Under the pieces are notes generated by a model that was given only the letters and a program-made list of their open reading frames with translations, was not told the DNA's origin and did no database searches. Source: Nitrospirota bacterium (GTDB lineage: Bacteria; Nitrospirota; Nitrospiria; Nitrospirales; Nitrospiraceae). Taken from it: a stretch of 49,376 bases of DNA. Below, piece after piece: positions 9,269 to 17,974 of the stretch. The position numbers and the translations under genes are program-made. The stretch lies in NCBI GenBank assembly GCA_016200355.1, contig JACQEY010000099.1, positions 1 to 49,376 of the forward strand. The letters are read 5' to 3'. Position 1 is the first letter of the stretch. Each line of letters begins with the position of its first letter.

Positions 9269-10273
9269 TTACGACAAAATGAGCACACCGGCTCCCGAAT
9301 AGCGTCCGGCTTTCAATTCTTGCAACGCGCGGTTGGCATCGGCGAGGGGGAACGACAGGGTGTGGGGCTTGATGGGAATCGCAGCCGCCTCGCGCAGGAG
9401 ATCGAGGCCGTCCTGCTTCGTATTGGCTGTGACGCTTCGAATGACTCTCTCTCCAAAGACCTCGCGATCGTAATCGAGCGAGGGAATCGGCGTCATATGA
9501 ATTCCTGCAAGGGCAAGCGTACCGCCTCGTTCCAATGCACGCAAGGCCGGCGGGACCAATTCCCCGGCCGGTGCAAAGATGATCGAGCCGTGGAGCTTGT
9601 CCGGCGGCTCGTCGGTTGCCCCTCCCACCCATGAAGCGCCCAATTCACGTGCGAGACGTTGATGCTCCGATTTCAACGAGCTGACATAGACCTGACAGCC
9701 CCAATGACGAGCAATCTGAATGGCAATGTGAGCCGATGCACCAAACCCGTAGAGACCGAGCCGTTGACCTGGCTGGATTCCACTCAAACGCAAGGCGCGG
9801 TAGCCGATGATCCCGGCACAGAGGAGAGGGGCCGCTTCTTCATCACTGAAGACCGGTGGGATCGGATAGGCAAAGGCTGCCGGGACGAGCGCATACTCTG
9901 CATACCCGCCATTCACCTGATAGCCGGTAAACCTGGCGCTCTCGCACAAGTTCTCGCGTCCGCTCGTGCAAAATTCGCAGACGCCGCACGTATGCTGCAG
10001 CCAGGCGATGCCGACTCGTTCACCGACCGTCCGTTCACTCACGTCCGCGCCGACCTGACTCACGATCCCGACGGCCTGGTGGCCGGGAATGAGCGGAAGC
10101 GTGGGATCAGTCAGCTCGCCTTCGATGACGTGAAGATCCGTCCGGCAGATCCCGCAGACGGCGATGCGAACCAAGACCTCTCCGGGACCTGGCTCTGGTA
10201 TTGGAAGTTCGCGAAGCTGCAGCGGCGAAGTTCCCACATCCGCCGTGCGCGACAACACCATCGCCTTCATCAT
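9269..10273 (-). CDS. Zinc-dependent alcohol dehydrogenase family protein
   Basis: A 334-residue medium-chain dehydrogenase. The catalytic zinc ligands are Cys in [10 protein letters not shown], His in GHQAVG and Cys in APLLCAGI. The four structural-zinc cysteines are in [15 protein letters not shown]. The NAD(P)-binding region begins at [20 protein letters not shown]. This pattern places it with AdhA/AdhP-like alcohol dehydrogenases, which oxidise primary alcohols or reduce aldehydes. The substrate cannot be specified. It stands alone, convergent with hemD, with the A2 element upstream. Confidence 0.88.
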   Translation of the reverse strand: MMKAMVLSRTADVGTSPLQLRELPIPEPGPGEVLVRIAVCGICRTDLHVIEGELTDPTLPLIPGHQAVGIVSQVGADVSERTVGERVGIAWLQHTCGVCEFCTSGRENLCESARFTGYQVNGGYAEYALVPAAFAYPIPPVFSDEEAAPLLCAGIIGYRALRLSGIQPGQRLGLYGFGASAHIAIQIARHWGCQVYVSSLKSEHQRLARELGASWVGGATDEPPDKLHGSIIFAPAGELVPPALRALERGGTLALAGIHMTPIPSLDYDREVFGERVIRSVTANTKQDGLDLLREAAAIPIKPHTLSFPLADANRALQELKAGRYSGAGVLILS

Positions 10274-10334
10274 TGATCACTTTCAGAAGATTGGGCCGAT
10301 GACGAACAACAACGCGCTAGCAGTCCAAGACCAC

Positions 10335-10461
10335 GCAGGATGCTCAAAAAGGCCGTCCAGCAAGGCCGCAGCGAGTGAAGGCCCGAGGCGTACCCTCGGG
10401 GTACGTTGAGGGGCTGAACGATGCGAGAACGACACTGGCGGGCTTTTTCAGCATCCTGCTA
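10335..10461. repeat. Family A palindromic element, copy A2
   Basis: GCAGGATGCTCAAAAAGGCCGTCCAGC at the left pairs with GGCGGGCTTTTTCAGCATCCTGC at the right, and a central GTACCCTCGGGGTAC palindrome separates them. Its right edge, read on the minus strand as TAGCAGGATGCTGAAAAAG, supplies the TAG stop codon (10459-10461) of the YceI gene. Confidence 0.88.
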
Positions 10462-11070
10462 GGGTTTAGCCTTGATACATTCTATATCGAGTCGTATCTG
10501 GACCTCGTCGCCGACGACGAGCCCGCCACTATCCAAGGTCTTGTTCCAGATCATACCGAAATCTTTGCGGTTGAACTTCCCCTCTGCGTTGAAGCCGGCC
10601 CTGGTATTGCCCCAGGGATCCTTCGTCGCCCCGTTATAATGGCCCACGAGGGTGACTTCCTTGGTCACCCCGCGTAGCGTGAAGTCTCCTACCGCCGTAA
10701 AGCCCTCTGCGGTTTTCTTATAGTTCTTCAGCTTGTAGATCATTGTCGGAAAATGTTCCACATCGAGAAAATCGGCATTCCGTATGTGGGCATCACGTTT
10801 TTCGTGATTCGTATTTACCGACACGGCCTTGATCGTGGCCTCAATGGCCGTCGCGGTACCAGCTTCGGCATCCATGTCGATAAACCCGGTATAGTCCGTG
10901 AACCGGCCCGTGGTCTTTGACACGACCATGTGCGTGACGCGAAACTCGATCGTCGAATGCTCAGGGTCCACGTTCCAACGAGCTGGTTCAGCATGAGCCA
11001 CCAGTGGGAGCCAGGCCATCACTCCGAGCAGCAAGAGCACGAACCAACCCTGCCTTCTCTTCTTCAGCAT
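10459..11070 (-). CDS. YceI-family periplasmic lipid-binding-like protein
   Basis: 203 residues. The ATG at 11070 has the ribosome binding site GGGAGGAG about 5 bases upstream and gives a signal peptide (MLKKRRQGWFVLLLLGVMAW...AHA). The mature part starts ARWNVDPEHSTIEFRVTHM and continues through the YceI lipocalin-like beta-barrel motifs (DFLDVEHFPTMIYK, GDFTLRGVTKEVTL, FGMIWNKTLDSGG). YceI proteins bind isoprenoid or other lipidic molecules in the periplasm; the ligand here is unknown. The stop codon coincides with the edge of the family A2 element. The upstream TonB-like gene lies 52 bp away in the same direction. Confidence 0.92.
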   Translation of the reverse strand: MLKKRRQGWFVLLLLGVMAWLPLVAHAEPARWNVDPEHSTIEFRVTHMVVSKTTGRFTDYTGFIDMDAEAGTATAIEATIKAVSVNTNHEKRDAHIRNADFLDVEHFPTMIYKLKNYKKTAEGFTAVGDFTLRGVTKEVTLVGHYNGATKDPWGNTRAGFNAEGKFNRKDFGMIWNKTLDSGGLVVGDEVQIRLDIECIKAKP

Positions 11071-11122
11071 GAATGACTCCTCCCGGTTAACTAATTGCGG
11101 ACGGACTAGAATGGATTGCGGT

Positions 11123-12118
11123 CTACCTCTTCGAAGGCTGGCCCGATGCATCAGGCTTGCTGGTTGACCGACTCCCGACTGACTGCACTTCGCGAGACCG
11201 CCCTCGGCTTCCGGTTCGCATCCGAACATGCACGTCCACCACACCCTCTTCCAGCTCACTGGGGAACGGCAGGAACGGTTGGGCATTGATCACCGCATAA
11301 ATTCCGGCTTCGTCGATCTCGCGGGCGCCGGAGCCTTTCTCAATCTCGATCAGCTGGGCGCGGCCGTTGGGAAACATCTTGAAACGGACCTTCACCGTTT
11401 CGCTGCTTGAGGCACGCCGGACTCCACGGATCTGTCGGGCCCAACTCCGGCTGATGAGGTGGCTCACATGTTGCCAGTAGGCCTTCCCCTCCCCTGGGGA
11501 GGCAAACGGGACGAGATCTTCTTCTGCTAAGGCGCCGGTCGAGACCGGTTCCACGGCCGGTTGTATTTCATCCAAGATGACATCCCCGCTCTGCGACTCA
11601 TCCGGACGAACGGGCGGTAACTCACTATTCTCTTTGGCCGGCTCCAACGGATCCATGGTCACATACACGATCCGACGCATGAACGGTTCGAGTGTGTCCT
11701 GGCGGGATCGAGAAAATGTCACTTGCACTCGCGCCGCTCTGTGTGGCACGGAGGTTCGACTCATGAGGATCGGTTCAAGCGTGACCGTCCCCTTTAACAC
11801 CATCGACTCTGCGTCCAGCTCAAGCGTGACTGTTTGGGCCTGAAACACAATAGACTCACAAGTCGCCACTACCGGCGTCGTGCCCGCTGTCACGCCTCCA
11901 AGAACAATCGTCAGCGTGACAGGCTTGCCGGTTTGCGGATCTCCCATCGACTCCGATTGGCTCAACTCGAACTGCGCCCACCGCTTCGTGGGGCTGGACG
12001 AGGGTGTCGTCTGTGGCGATGATGCGGAATGCGCTGGTGCGATGAGGCCGGGACAGAATAACGCCACACAACATATCCCCGCCAGCAGCACAAGATCTCG
12101 GTGGTGTAGCGTCTTCAT
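11123..12118 (-). CDS. TonB/TolA C-terminal domain secreted protein
   Basis: About 331 residues. The ATG at 12118 is preferred over 12127 because an AGG motif then lies at a usable distance. The signal peptide is MKTLHHRDLVLLAGICCVAL...AHS. The middle contains beta-rich repeats of unknown type (VTLTIVLGG, VTLELDAESMVLKGTVTLEP). Residues about 220-310 form a TonB C-terminal-like domain (ISRSWARQIRGVRR, VKVRFKMFPNGRAQLIEIEKGSG, INAQPFLPFPSEL). Unlike classical TonB it has a cleavable signal rather than a clear anchoring helix with a Pro-rich spanning region, so energy transduction is not assured. No ExbB/ExbD or receptor gene is nearby. Confidence 0.75.
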   Translation of the reverse strand: MKTLHHRDLVLLAGICCVALFCPGLIAPAHSASSPQTTPSSSPTKRWAQFELSQSESMGDPQTGKPVTLTIVLGGVTAGTTPVVATCESIVFQAQTVTLELDAESMVLKGTVTLEPILMSRTSVPHRAARVQVTFSRSRQDTLEPFMRRIVYVTMDPLEPAKENSELPPVRPDESQSGDVILDEIQPAVEPVSTGALAEEDLVPFASPGEGKAYWQHVSHLISRSWARQIRGVRRASSSETVKVRFKMFPNGRAQLIEIEKGSGAREIDEAGIYAVINAQPFLPFPSELEEGVVDVHVRMRTGSRGRSREVQSVGSRSTSKPDASGQPSKR

Positions 12119-12253
12119 CGGTCGCATCCTACCGATCTCGCAGACCCTGGCGCAACCCGTTTTTTCCTGTAGCCCTCATTATGTATGACGGTTCGTCGAG
12201 AAATCGCGAAGGCGCCAAGCGAGACGGGCGCATGGAGCTGCGAGGCGGGGCTT

Positions 12254-12317
12254 GCCACGCCTACCCTTTCCTTCGCACATCGGACGAGCGCGTTCCGATC
12301 GTGCGCGTTTCGCAAGC
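12254..12317 (-). repeat. Family B intergenic repeat, copy 2
   Basis: The reverse complement matches 132-196: CGCGCACGAT.GGAACGCGCTCGTCCGATGTGCG.AGGAAAGGG. Both copies are intergenic and about 64 bp long. Confidence 0.6.
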
Positions 12318-12485
12318 ACGGGACATCAACAGGCCGACATCTCCCTTGCTTTTCCGTGAGCAAAAGACCGGCATGGACGTCGCTCCTGTCACATTCTTCC
12401 AGTTCCTGAACCACTTACACAGATTCAATGGCATAGTATTTTTCTCTCCGGATAGGGAACTGCCGCATGAGAAGGTTCAATTCTC

Positions 12486-12513
12486 TTGACAGAGAACGCA
12501 TTTGTACTAGTCT
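12486..12513 (+). promoter_or_regulatory. Candidate sigma-70 promoter for the DUF3015 gene
   Basis: TTGACA (12486-12491, perfect -35) is followed after 16 bp by TAGTCT (12508-12513), a weak -10 with the key T, A and final T. It lies about 45 bp upstream of the DUF3015 start codon, a suitable distance. Confidence 0.45.
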
Positions 12514-12559
12514 GAGTCGTATACGGATCAATAGTTGGTTTTTCAACGAAGGAGGATTT

Positions 12560-13099
12560 ATGTTTCAACGAACAGTATTTATCCTGATCGCCTGTTCCTT
12601 ATTGGCATTGCAGGCTACCGGCGTAGGGGCGGCTGGGAACCCGGACAATGGTCCTGGATGTGGCCTGGGAAAGCTCGCCTGGATGGATTATGGGGGCCAA
12701 AAACAAATTGCGCCCCAGGTTATGATGGCAACGACGAACGGCACCTTCGGCAGCCAAACCTTCGGGATCTCCTCCGGCACGTCAGGTTGTGCCAACGACG
12801 GCATGATTATGAAGAACAAGCACATCAATATGGCGAGCCGCAGTTTTGAGAGCCTGGCAGAAGAAATGGCACAGGGGCGGGGCGAGCATCTTGCCTCCCT
12901 GGCAACGTTACTGGGAGTCCCAGAGGAAGCCCAGCCGGAATTTTTTGCACTGGTTCAAGAGAAATATACTATCTTAGTCGGATCCGACGACACGACTGCG
13001 GTGACGATGCTGCAGGCGCTTCAGTCGGCCATGGCCGAACGTCCTGCCCTGGCCAAGGTGTCCTTTGTCAACGAGGATCTGCAGAAGGCGCTTCGATAA
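12560..13099 (+). CDS. DUF3015 secreted protein, paralogue 1
   Basis: 179 residues. A GAAGGAGG ribosome binding site sits 6 bases before the ATG at 12560. The signal peptide (MFQRTVFILIACSLLALQAT...GA) is followed by the DUF3015 signature: GPGCGLGKLAWMDYG, IAPQVMMATTNGT, SSGTSGCANDG, then a C-terminal module with AQGRGEHLASLATLLGVP. Two cysteines (GPGCG and TSGCAND) are conserved in all three paralogues of this window and could form a periplasmic disulfide. The function of the family is unknown. The other copies are at 21177-21683 and 21782-22293. The gene is transcribed alone. Confidence 0.9.
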   Translation: MFQRTVFILIACSLLALQATGVGAAGNPDNGPGCGLGKLAWMDYGGQKQIAPQVMMATTNGTFGSQTFGISSGTSGCANDGMIMKNKHINMASRSFESLAEEMAQGRGEHLASLATLLGVPEEAQPEFFALVQEKYTILVGSDDTTAVTMLQALQSAMAERPALAKVSFVNEDLQKALR

Positions 13100-13320
13100 C
13101 GAAGGGAAAACAACGGGGCCCTTCTCCAATACTCATTCTTTCGTTCTCTTTGGATATTCCCGCTGGGGATTTGGCTCGTCTTCGTGGGTGAGAGTATGCA
13201 CGCATACCAATTGATCTGAGGCAGCCAGCGCAATCCCTTCGATCTTATTGAGAGAGTGGCTATCAACGATGGGCGTAGAGGCTGGGGGTTCCGAAGGGGT
13301 GCCTCCTTCGTGGGAATCCT

Positions 13321-13342
13321 CCAAGGGGGCTTGCCCCCTTGG
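13321..13342. other. Strong GC hairpin without a T-run
   Basis: CCAAGGGGGC, two loop bases, GCCCCCTTGG, extended by flanking CCT/AGG pairs. The stem is perfect over 10 bp. It lies in non-coding DNA upstream of tdh. With no T-run it is not a standard terminator. Role unknown. Confidence 0.5.
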
Positions 13343-13440
13343 GAGGAGTGGGCGAGGCAGGTTTCAGAGCCGAGCCTACGACGGAAGGGAGGCCTACGTG
13401 AAACAGTATGTTGACCGACCAAGCGGCGATCCCGCAATTG

Positions 13441-13475
13441 CAGCAGGGCCGCTCATGAATAATGTGGGCTAAGGG
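13441..13475 (+). repeat. Family C repeat fragment
   Basis: CAGCAGGGCCGCTCATGAATAATGTGGGCTAA closely matches one arm of the palindromic element at 34239-34352 (CAGCAGAAGCGCTCATGAATAATGCGGGCTAG). Only one arm is present here. It lies just before tdh. Confidence 0.6.
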
Positions 13476-13510
13476 TAGGCGGGATCGAGCCCGTAGTATA
13501 CAATGAGCCC

Positions 13511-14545
13511 ATGCGTGCGCTCGTCAAGACATCGGTACAGCCAGGGTTGACCGCCACCGACAGGCCGGATCCGAAACCGGGCTCCACCGATGCGATCGTC
13601 CGCGTCACTGCCACCTCTCTCTGCGGGACGGATGCCCATATTTACAATTGGGATCCCTGGGCGCACAGCCGCATCCACCCGCCGCGCATCATTGGCCATG
13701 AAATGTGCGGCGAGGTCGTGGAAGTCGGCTCGGATGTCACGCTCGTCAAGGTGGGCGATTACATCGCCGCCGAGTCGCACATCACATGTGGTCAATGCTT
13801 CCAATGCCGCACCGGACAAGCGCATGTGTGCAAGCATTACCGCATCCTCGGCGTCGATCGCGACGGGTCGTTTGCGGAATACGTCGCGTTGCCTGAAGCT
13901 GTGCTCTGGAAGACTTCGCCCACCCTTCCACCCGAACTCGCCTGCCTCCAAGAACCGCTCGGCAACGCCGTTGATGCCGCCTTAGTCGAAGACCTCACGG
14001 GACAGACAGTCTTGATCACCGGCTGTGGTCCGACTGGCCTGTTCGCGGCCGCCGTCGCACGAACGGCCGGCGCTGCCGTGATCATTGCCACGGATGTCAG
14101 TGCATACCGTCTGGATCTTGCCAAACAAGTCGGCGCCGATCACCTGCTCGACGCCAAGACCGAGACGGCGGACCGGATCGCTGCCGCCATTCGCGAGATC
14201 ACCGCTGGCGAAGGCGTCGACGCCTCGCTCGAAATGTCGGGGAATCCTGCGGCACTGCATCAAGCCTTCAATGCCGTAAAGAACGGCGGACGCGTGACAC
14301 TCTTCGGCATTCCGACCGGTCCGATCAATTGCGATCTCGCAAATGAAATTATCTTTAAGGGGATTCGCGTCTACGGCATTACAGGCCGCCGACTCTTCAA
14401 AACCTGGTACCGCTTAACCGGTCTCTTCCAGGCCGGACTCAATATCAAGCCGGTGATCACCCATACATTTCCCATGAAAGACTTCGCCCAGGGATTCGAG
14501 TTGATCAATTCAGGCCAATGCGGGAAGGTAGTCTTGATTCCGTAA
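13511..14545 (+). CDS. tdh: L-threonine 3-dehydrogenase
   Basis: 344 residues, the usual Tdh length. It is a medium-chain zinc dehydrogenase with the catalytic site SLCGTDAHIYNWDPW, diagnostic of threonine dehydrogenases, then GHEMCGEVVEVG. The structural-zinc cysteines are in CGQCFQCRTGQAHVC. The NAD-binding motif is GCGPTGLFAAAVA. It oxidises threonine to 2-amino-3-ketobutyrate, which the next gene's product cleaves. The gene starts at the ATG at 13511. It is separated from kbl by an 84-bp gap filled with a TGAGTGCTGAG-type inverted repeat, and the two are likely co-transcribed. Confidence 0.94.
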   Translation: MRALVKTSVQPGLTATDRPDPKPGSTDAIVRVTATSLCGTDAHIYNWDPWAHSRIHPPRIIGHEMCGEVVEVGSDVTLVKVGDYIAAESHITCGQCFQCRTGQAHVCKHYRILGVDRDGSFAEYVALPEAVLWKTSPTLPPELACLQEPLGNAVDAALVEDLTGQTVLITGCGPTGLFAAAVARTAGAAVIIATDVSAYRLDLAKQVGADHLLDAKTETADRIAAAIREITAGEGVDASLEMSGNPAALHQAFNAVKNGGRVTLFGIPTGPINCDLANEIIFKGIRVYGITGRRLFKTWYRLTGLFQAGLNIKPVITHTFPMKDFAQGFELINSGQCGKVVLIP

Positions 14546-14549
14546 CCAT

Positions 14550-14622
14550 AGTGCTGAGAGATGAGTGCTGAGAACCGAGCCCGCTGATCACCCAAGTCTC
14601 AGCACTCAGCACTCGGTCCTAA
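14550..14622. repeat. Inverted repeat of the word AGTGCTGAG in the tdh-kbl gap
   Basis: TAGTGCTGAGAGATGAGTGCTGAGAAC pairs with GTCTCAGCACTCAGCACTCGG across a short spacer. It fills the intercistronic gap. The kbl start codon follows about 10 bases after it with no Shine-Dalgarno sequence. Related copies lie at 39709-39798 and 43142-43170. Confidence 0.7.
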
Positions 14623-14629
14623 TAGTCCC

Positions 14630-15820
14630 ATGGCCTACGACTCATTCAAAAAAACTGTTTCTGAGCGGCTCGCTGAAATCCGCGCGGCAGGCCTCTACAA
14701 ATCTGAGCGGCAGATTCTCGGTCCGCAGGGAGCCGAGATTCGCGTGGCGCAGGGTGAAGTCCTCAATCTCTGCGCCAACAACTATCTGGGGCTCGCCAAC
14801 CACCCTGACATCAGACAAGCCGCAATCGCCGGACTGCAAGAACATGGCTACGGCATGGCCTCAGTCCGGTTCATCTGCGGCACGCAGGATCTCCACATAC
14901 AACTTGAACAAGCAATCAGCGCCTTCCTGGGCACCGAGGACACGATCCTCTATAGTTCCTGCTTCGACGCCAACGGCGGACTCTTTGAGGTGCTCCTCGG
15001 CGAGCAAGACGTCGTCATCAGCGACGCCTTAAACCATGCCAGCCTGATCGACGGCATCCGGCTCTGCAAGGCCACCAGGCTCCGCTACGCGCACTCCGAT
15101 ATGGAAGACCTGGAAGCCAAGCTGCGCGACGCGACATCCTATCGCCTGCGCCTGATCGCGACGGACGGAGTCTTCTCCATGGACGGCGATCTCGCGAAAC
15201 TCGATCGGATCGTTGAGCTGGCGGAGAGATATGATGCCGCGGTGATCGTGGACGACAGTCACGCGACCGGCGTGCTCGGGCGCAACGGGCGCGGCACGCC
15301 GGACCATTTCGGCGTCGCCGACCGAATCGAGATCGTCACCAGCACGCTGGGCAAGACCTTGGGCGGCGCGACGGGCGGGTTTACGTCCGGACGAAGGGAG
15401 ATCGTCGAGCTGTTGCGGCAGCGGTCGCGGCCCTATTTGTTTTCAAATTCACTGCCCCCGGTCATCGCCGCAGCGGCTCGGCGAGCCGTGGTCCTCGTGG
15501 CCCAAGGCGACCAATTACGGGCCAGGCTACGCGAGAACGCGACGTTCTTCCGCGCGCAACTCACTGCCCTCGGATTCCGGCTCGTTCCCGGCGAGCATCC
15601 CATTATCCCGATCATGTTGGGTGACGCCTCACTCGCCACCAGGATGGCAGAGCGGCTTCTGGAGGAAGGGATCTATGTCGTGGGGTTCAGTTACCCGGTT
15701 GTGCCGGAAGGCCAGGCGCGAATTCGCGTCCAGATGTCGGCAGCCCACACCCGCGAACAGCTTGAGCGAGCCAGCGCCGCCTTTGCCACAGTCGGCCGGG
15801 AACTGGGCGTCATCCGATAA
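14630..15820 (+). CDS. kbl: Glycine C-acetyltransferase (2-amino-3-ketobutyrate CoA ligase)
   Basis: 396 residues, the family length. An alpha-oxoamine synthase of PLP fold type I, with [12 protein letters not shown] near residue 50, [17 protein letters not shown], the cofactor-binding [10 protein letters not shown], and the Schiff-base lysine in [13 protein letters not shown]. With CoA it cleaves 2-amino-3-ketobutyrate to glycine and acetyl-CoA. Adjacency to tdh separates it from the otherwise similar BioF and HemA/SPT relatives. The ATG at 14630 is set by alignment to the family N-terminus; no Shine-Dalgarno sequence is visible, and an inverted repeat lies immediately upstream. Confidence 0.94.
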   Translation: MAYDSFKKTVSERLAEIRAAGLYKSERQILGPQGAEIRVAQGEVLNLCANNYLGLANHPDIRQAAIAGLQEHGYGMASVRFICGTQDLHIQLEQAISAFLGTEDTILYSSCFDANGGLFEVLLGEQDVVISDALNHASLIDGIRLCKATRLRYAHSDMEDLEAKLRDATSYRLRLIATDGVFSMDGDLAKLDRIVELAERYDAAVIVDDSHATGVLGRNGRGTPDHFGVADRIEIVTSTLGKTLGGATGGFTSGRREIVELLRQRSRPYLFSNSLPPVIAAAARRAVVLVAQGDQLRARLRENATFFRAQLTALGFRLVPGEHPIIPIMLGDASLATRMAERLLEEGIYVVGFSYPVVPEGQARIRVQMSAAHTREQLERASAAFATVGRELGVIR

Positions 15821-15825
15821 AAACG

Positions 15826-15929
15826 TTTATTTGGTCTGTCTGGTCTATTTGGTTTATCTGGTTTTTCTGGTTTTTCCCGTTTACAACCAAACAAACCAGA
15901 CCAACCAGATGAACAAAACAAACCGGGCT
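15826..15929. repeat. Family D long inverted repeat (GGTTTGTCTGG words), copy D1
   Basis: TTTATTTGGTCTGTCTGGTCTATTTGGTTTATCTGG is followed by a complementary arm of CCAAACAAACCAGACCAACCAGATGAACAAAACAAACC. It sits between the convergent stops of kbl and mlaA and begins 5 bp after the kbl stop. The predicted hairpin is long and could terminate or protect both transcripts. Copies D2 (17079-17160) and D3 (47818-47908) use the same words. Confidence 0.75.
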
Positions 15930-15932
15930 TCG

Positions 15933-16808
15933 CTATTCCCGGACTGCCTGACCACGCTTCTGTAGATAGGCGTTGCGGACGGCGGTATAGAGATCCAGCG
16001 TTGCTTCCTCGACTCCTTGATACTTTTGGAGATTCCGCGACCGTTCATTGACGATCTCTCCCACGCGTGACCCTAACTGGATGATGCTCGTCGTCATCCG
16101 GTTCTTGTGGGCGATCACGGAAGGGACGCCGTCGACTTCAATGATCGGCGCCACAAGCCAGTTGATCGGATTGAGAAACACGTCACCGACATATCCTGCA
16201 AAATCCCGAACGGTGAAGGGCGGGAGGAACGGCAACACGAGGTAGGGGCCTGGTTTCACGCCATAGAATCCAAGCGTCTGCCCTAAGTCTTCTTCCGGCG
16301 TAACCAGATCGACTTTTGTCGCAAGATCGAAGAACCCGGCCAATCCGACCGTGCTATTGATCAGAAACCGTCCTACTTCAATGCCTGCGCCTTTGAGCTT
16401 ACCCTGAAACACATTATTCAAAAATCGTGGGGCGAACCGGAGATTGGAAAAAATGTTGCTGACACCGACTTGAACGACGTCGGGCAAGATAAAATCATAT
16501 CCCTTCGCTACGGGCTTGAGCACAAATCGATCGACCTGACGGTTGAATTCGAAGACGCTGGTGTTCATCGGTTCCCAGGGATCGTACTCCTCACCGGCCC
16601 CCTCATCGGCCTTGGCAAAGGGATCGAGCAGTTCATCCGGTGGCGTCTCTGGCTGCGACGAAGGAGCCGGCGCCGGAGTCTGGTCTGCGACTGGTCTCGC
16701 GTCGCTCAACCCCGGCGGCTGTGCCGTACCGGTTTTCCCTGCACAGCCAGTGACAAGTATCACCGCAACGCCCAACAGACAGAACGCCAGCAGACGAAAG
16801 GAAGTCAT
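15933..16808 (-). CDS. mlaA: MlaA (VacJ) family outer-membrane lipoprotein
   Basis: 291 residues. The ATG at 16808 has AAGGAGG 8 bases upstream and yields a lipoprotein signal with lipobox LVTGC (Cys22). After a Pro-rich linker comes the MlaA domain: YDPWEPMNTSVFEFNRQVDRFVLKPVAKGY, RFLINSTVGLAGFFDLA, EEDLGQTLGFYGVKPGPYLVLPFLPP, RDFAGYVGD. MlaA removes phospholipids from the outer leaflet of the outer membrane and passes them to MlaC. No other mla gene is in the window. The gene converges on kbl through the D1 hairpin. Confidence 0.92.
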   Translation of the reverse strand: MTSFRLLAFCLLGVAVILVTGCAGKTGTAQPPGLSDARPVADQTPAPAPSSQPETPPDELLDPFAKADEGAGEEYDPWEPMNTSVFEFNRQVDRFVLKPVAKGYDFILPDVVQVGVSNIFSNLRFAPRFLNNVFQGKLKGAGIEVGRFLINSTVGLAGFFDLATKVDLVTPEEDLGQTLGFYGVKPGPYLVLPFLPPFTVRDFAGYVGDVFLNPINWLVAPIIEVDGVPSVIAHKNRMTTSIIQLGSRVGEIVNERSRNLQKYQGVEEATLDLYTAVRNAYLQKRGQAVRE

Positions 16809-17036
16809 CACCCCGGCCTCCTTAACAACCCACAGGTTCATGAAAACGTCTACTTCACACCGGCAAGTCGCTCCTCTGAGCAGGCTCTCGGAGCCAGCCG
16901 ACGCGCACTGTACCAAATGCCGAGGCAATCTCCAACCACTTCTTATGAAATTTTTCCGTGAGCGCGACTTGTCTGCCCTAATCTCGGTCTGTCGGCCCAC
17001 TTCCTCAAGTCTTACCTATCTCAGTCGAGTACGGAC

Positions 17037-17189
17037 TAGCAGGCTGCTCAAAATGGCCGTCCAGCAAAAGAAAACCGTTATTTGGTTTATTTGGTTTGTC
17101 TCGTTTGTTTGGTTAAACAAAACCAACGAGATGAACAAAACAAACCAGATGAACCAGACAGGCTGGCGGACTTTTTCAGCAGCCTACTA
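17037..17189. repeat. Composite repeat: family A element (A3) with a family D hairpin in its centre (D2)
   Basis: The outer parts are the two halves of a family A element (GCAGGCTGCTCAAAATGGCCGTCCAGC and GGCTGGCGGACTTTTTCAGCAGCCTACTA). The usual A centre is replaced at about 17079-17160 by a family D hairpin (TTATTTGGTTTATTTGGTTTG..., with AAACAAAACCAACGAG...CAGATGAACCAG). On the minus strand the right edge reads TAGTAGGCTGCTGAAAAAG, and its first TAG (17187-17189) is the stop codon of the alpha/beta hydrolase. The rest of the 378-bp gap 16809-17186 holds no gene. Confidence 0.85.
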
Positions 17190-17948
17190 AGATCGGATGG
17201 CGGTTTGAACAAACTCTACCCATCGTCGGAAATAGGCCGCGCCCCCGATTTGGTAGGTGTTATTGTGGTCGGCGCCTTCAATGACATAGAAGGATTTGGG
17301 AGGCTTGGCCGCCTCGAAGACCTGCCGGCCCAATTCGAGAGGGATAATGTCGTCTTTGTCGCCGTGAATGATCAACTTCGGGAGCGAGAGCTGCGGAAGG
17401 CGATCGATCAATGCGAAATCTGCCCCGAGCAGCCAATGGACCGGCAATCCTCCGTAATGAAACTTGGCCACCGCGCCGATCGACGGAAACGACGATTCGA
17501 GAATCAGCCCCACAGCAAGCTTCTGCGCGGCAACTTCTCCGGCAACCGCCGCGCCAAGCGAGCGTCCGAATAGAACGATGCGCTCAGGACGGATCATTCT
17601 GGTTCGCGTTAGATAATCGTGCGCCCCCAACGCATCCTGATAGAGCCCCTCCTCCGACGGCCGCCCCTGGCTCCGACCATAGCCGCGATAATCGAACAGA
17701 AACACCGACAGTCCGATGCGGTACAGTTCACGCAGATTCTCCAGCCGGTTGATAATGTTCCCGGCGTTGCCGTGGCACCAGAGTATGACCGGACGATCTG
17801 CCTGCGCCTCAACATACCAACCGAACAACCGCGCCCCATCAGCAGCCTGAAACCACACCTCTTCCAGCGGCAAGCCACTGAGCCGAGCCCAGTCCCGATC
17901 TTGCCAAGGCTCGGGATGATAGACAAAGAATTGGTCGAGGATGCCCAT
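17187..17948 (-). CDS. Alpha/beta hydrolase (ABHD13/Bem46-like)
   Basis: 253 residues. The fold shows the oxyanion region WCHGNAGNIINR, the DYRGYGRSQG motif, the nucleophile elbow GRSLGAA (Ser), the acid in HGDKDDIIP and the catalytic His in GADHNNTY. This arrangement is that of the ABHD13/Bem46 group of serine hydrolases. The substrate is unknown. The N-terminus (MGILDQFFVYHPEPW) has no signal peptide. It lies 26 bp downstream of the outer-membrane barrel gene in the same direction and is probably co-transcribed. The stop codon is the outer TAG of the A3 element. Confidence 0.88.
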   Translation of the reverse strand: MGILDQFFVYHPEPWQDRDWARLSGLPLEEVWFQAADGARLFGWYVEAQADRPVILWCHGNAGNIINRLENLRELYRIGLSVFLFDYRGYGRSQGRPSEEGLYQDALGAHDYLTRTRMIRPERIVLFGRSLGAAVAGEVAAQKLAVGLILESSFPSIGAVAKFHYGGLPVHWLLGADFALIDRLPQLSLPKLIIHGDKDDIIPLELGRQVFEAAKPPKSFYVIEGADHNNTYQIGGAAYFRRWVEFVQTAIRS

Positions 17949-17974
17949 CGTGCCTTACTTTGGAGAACGACGAC

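Larger units (their letters stand above)
12119..12559. other. Gene-free divergent region with repeat and promoter
   Basis: The 441-bp gap separates the divergent TonB-like and DUF3015 genes. It holds the family B repeat copy 2 (12254-12317) and a promoter candidate at 12486-12513. Short open frames crossing it are repeat-derived or lack family resemblance. Confidence 0.5.
13100..13510. other. Gene-free region between DUF3015 gene and tdh
   Basis: The first bases hold a weak hairpin (GAAGGG at 13101-13106 with CCCTTC at 13119-13124) that may end the DUF3015 transcript. A very stable stem, CCAAGGGGGC/GCCCCCTTGG at 13321-13342, has a two-base loop and no T-run. A family C fragment is at 13441-13475. 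I see no gene in this stretch. Confidence 0.5.

Noticed and set aside
12181-12489. Small gene in the TonB-DUF3015 gap
   Set aside because: It spans the family B repeat and has no ribosome binding site, conserved motif or plausible composition.
13321-13342. Terminator for the DUF3015 gene at 12560
   Set aside because: The stem is excellent but lies 220 bp from the stop and has no T-run. A weaker hairpin at 13101-13124 is closer. I left its function open.
15826-15929. Family D hairpins as a CRISPR array
   Set aside because: The repeated words are irregular, have no constant spacers and pair with each other across a centre; no cas genes are present.
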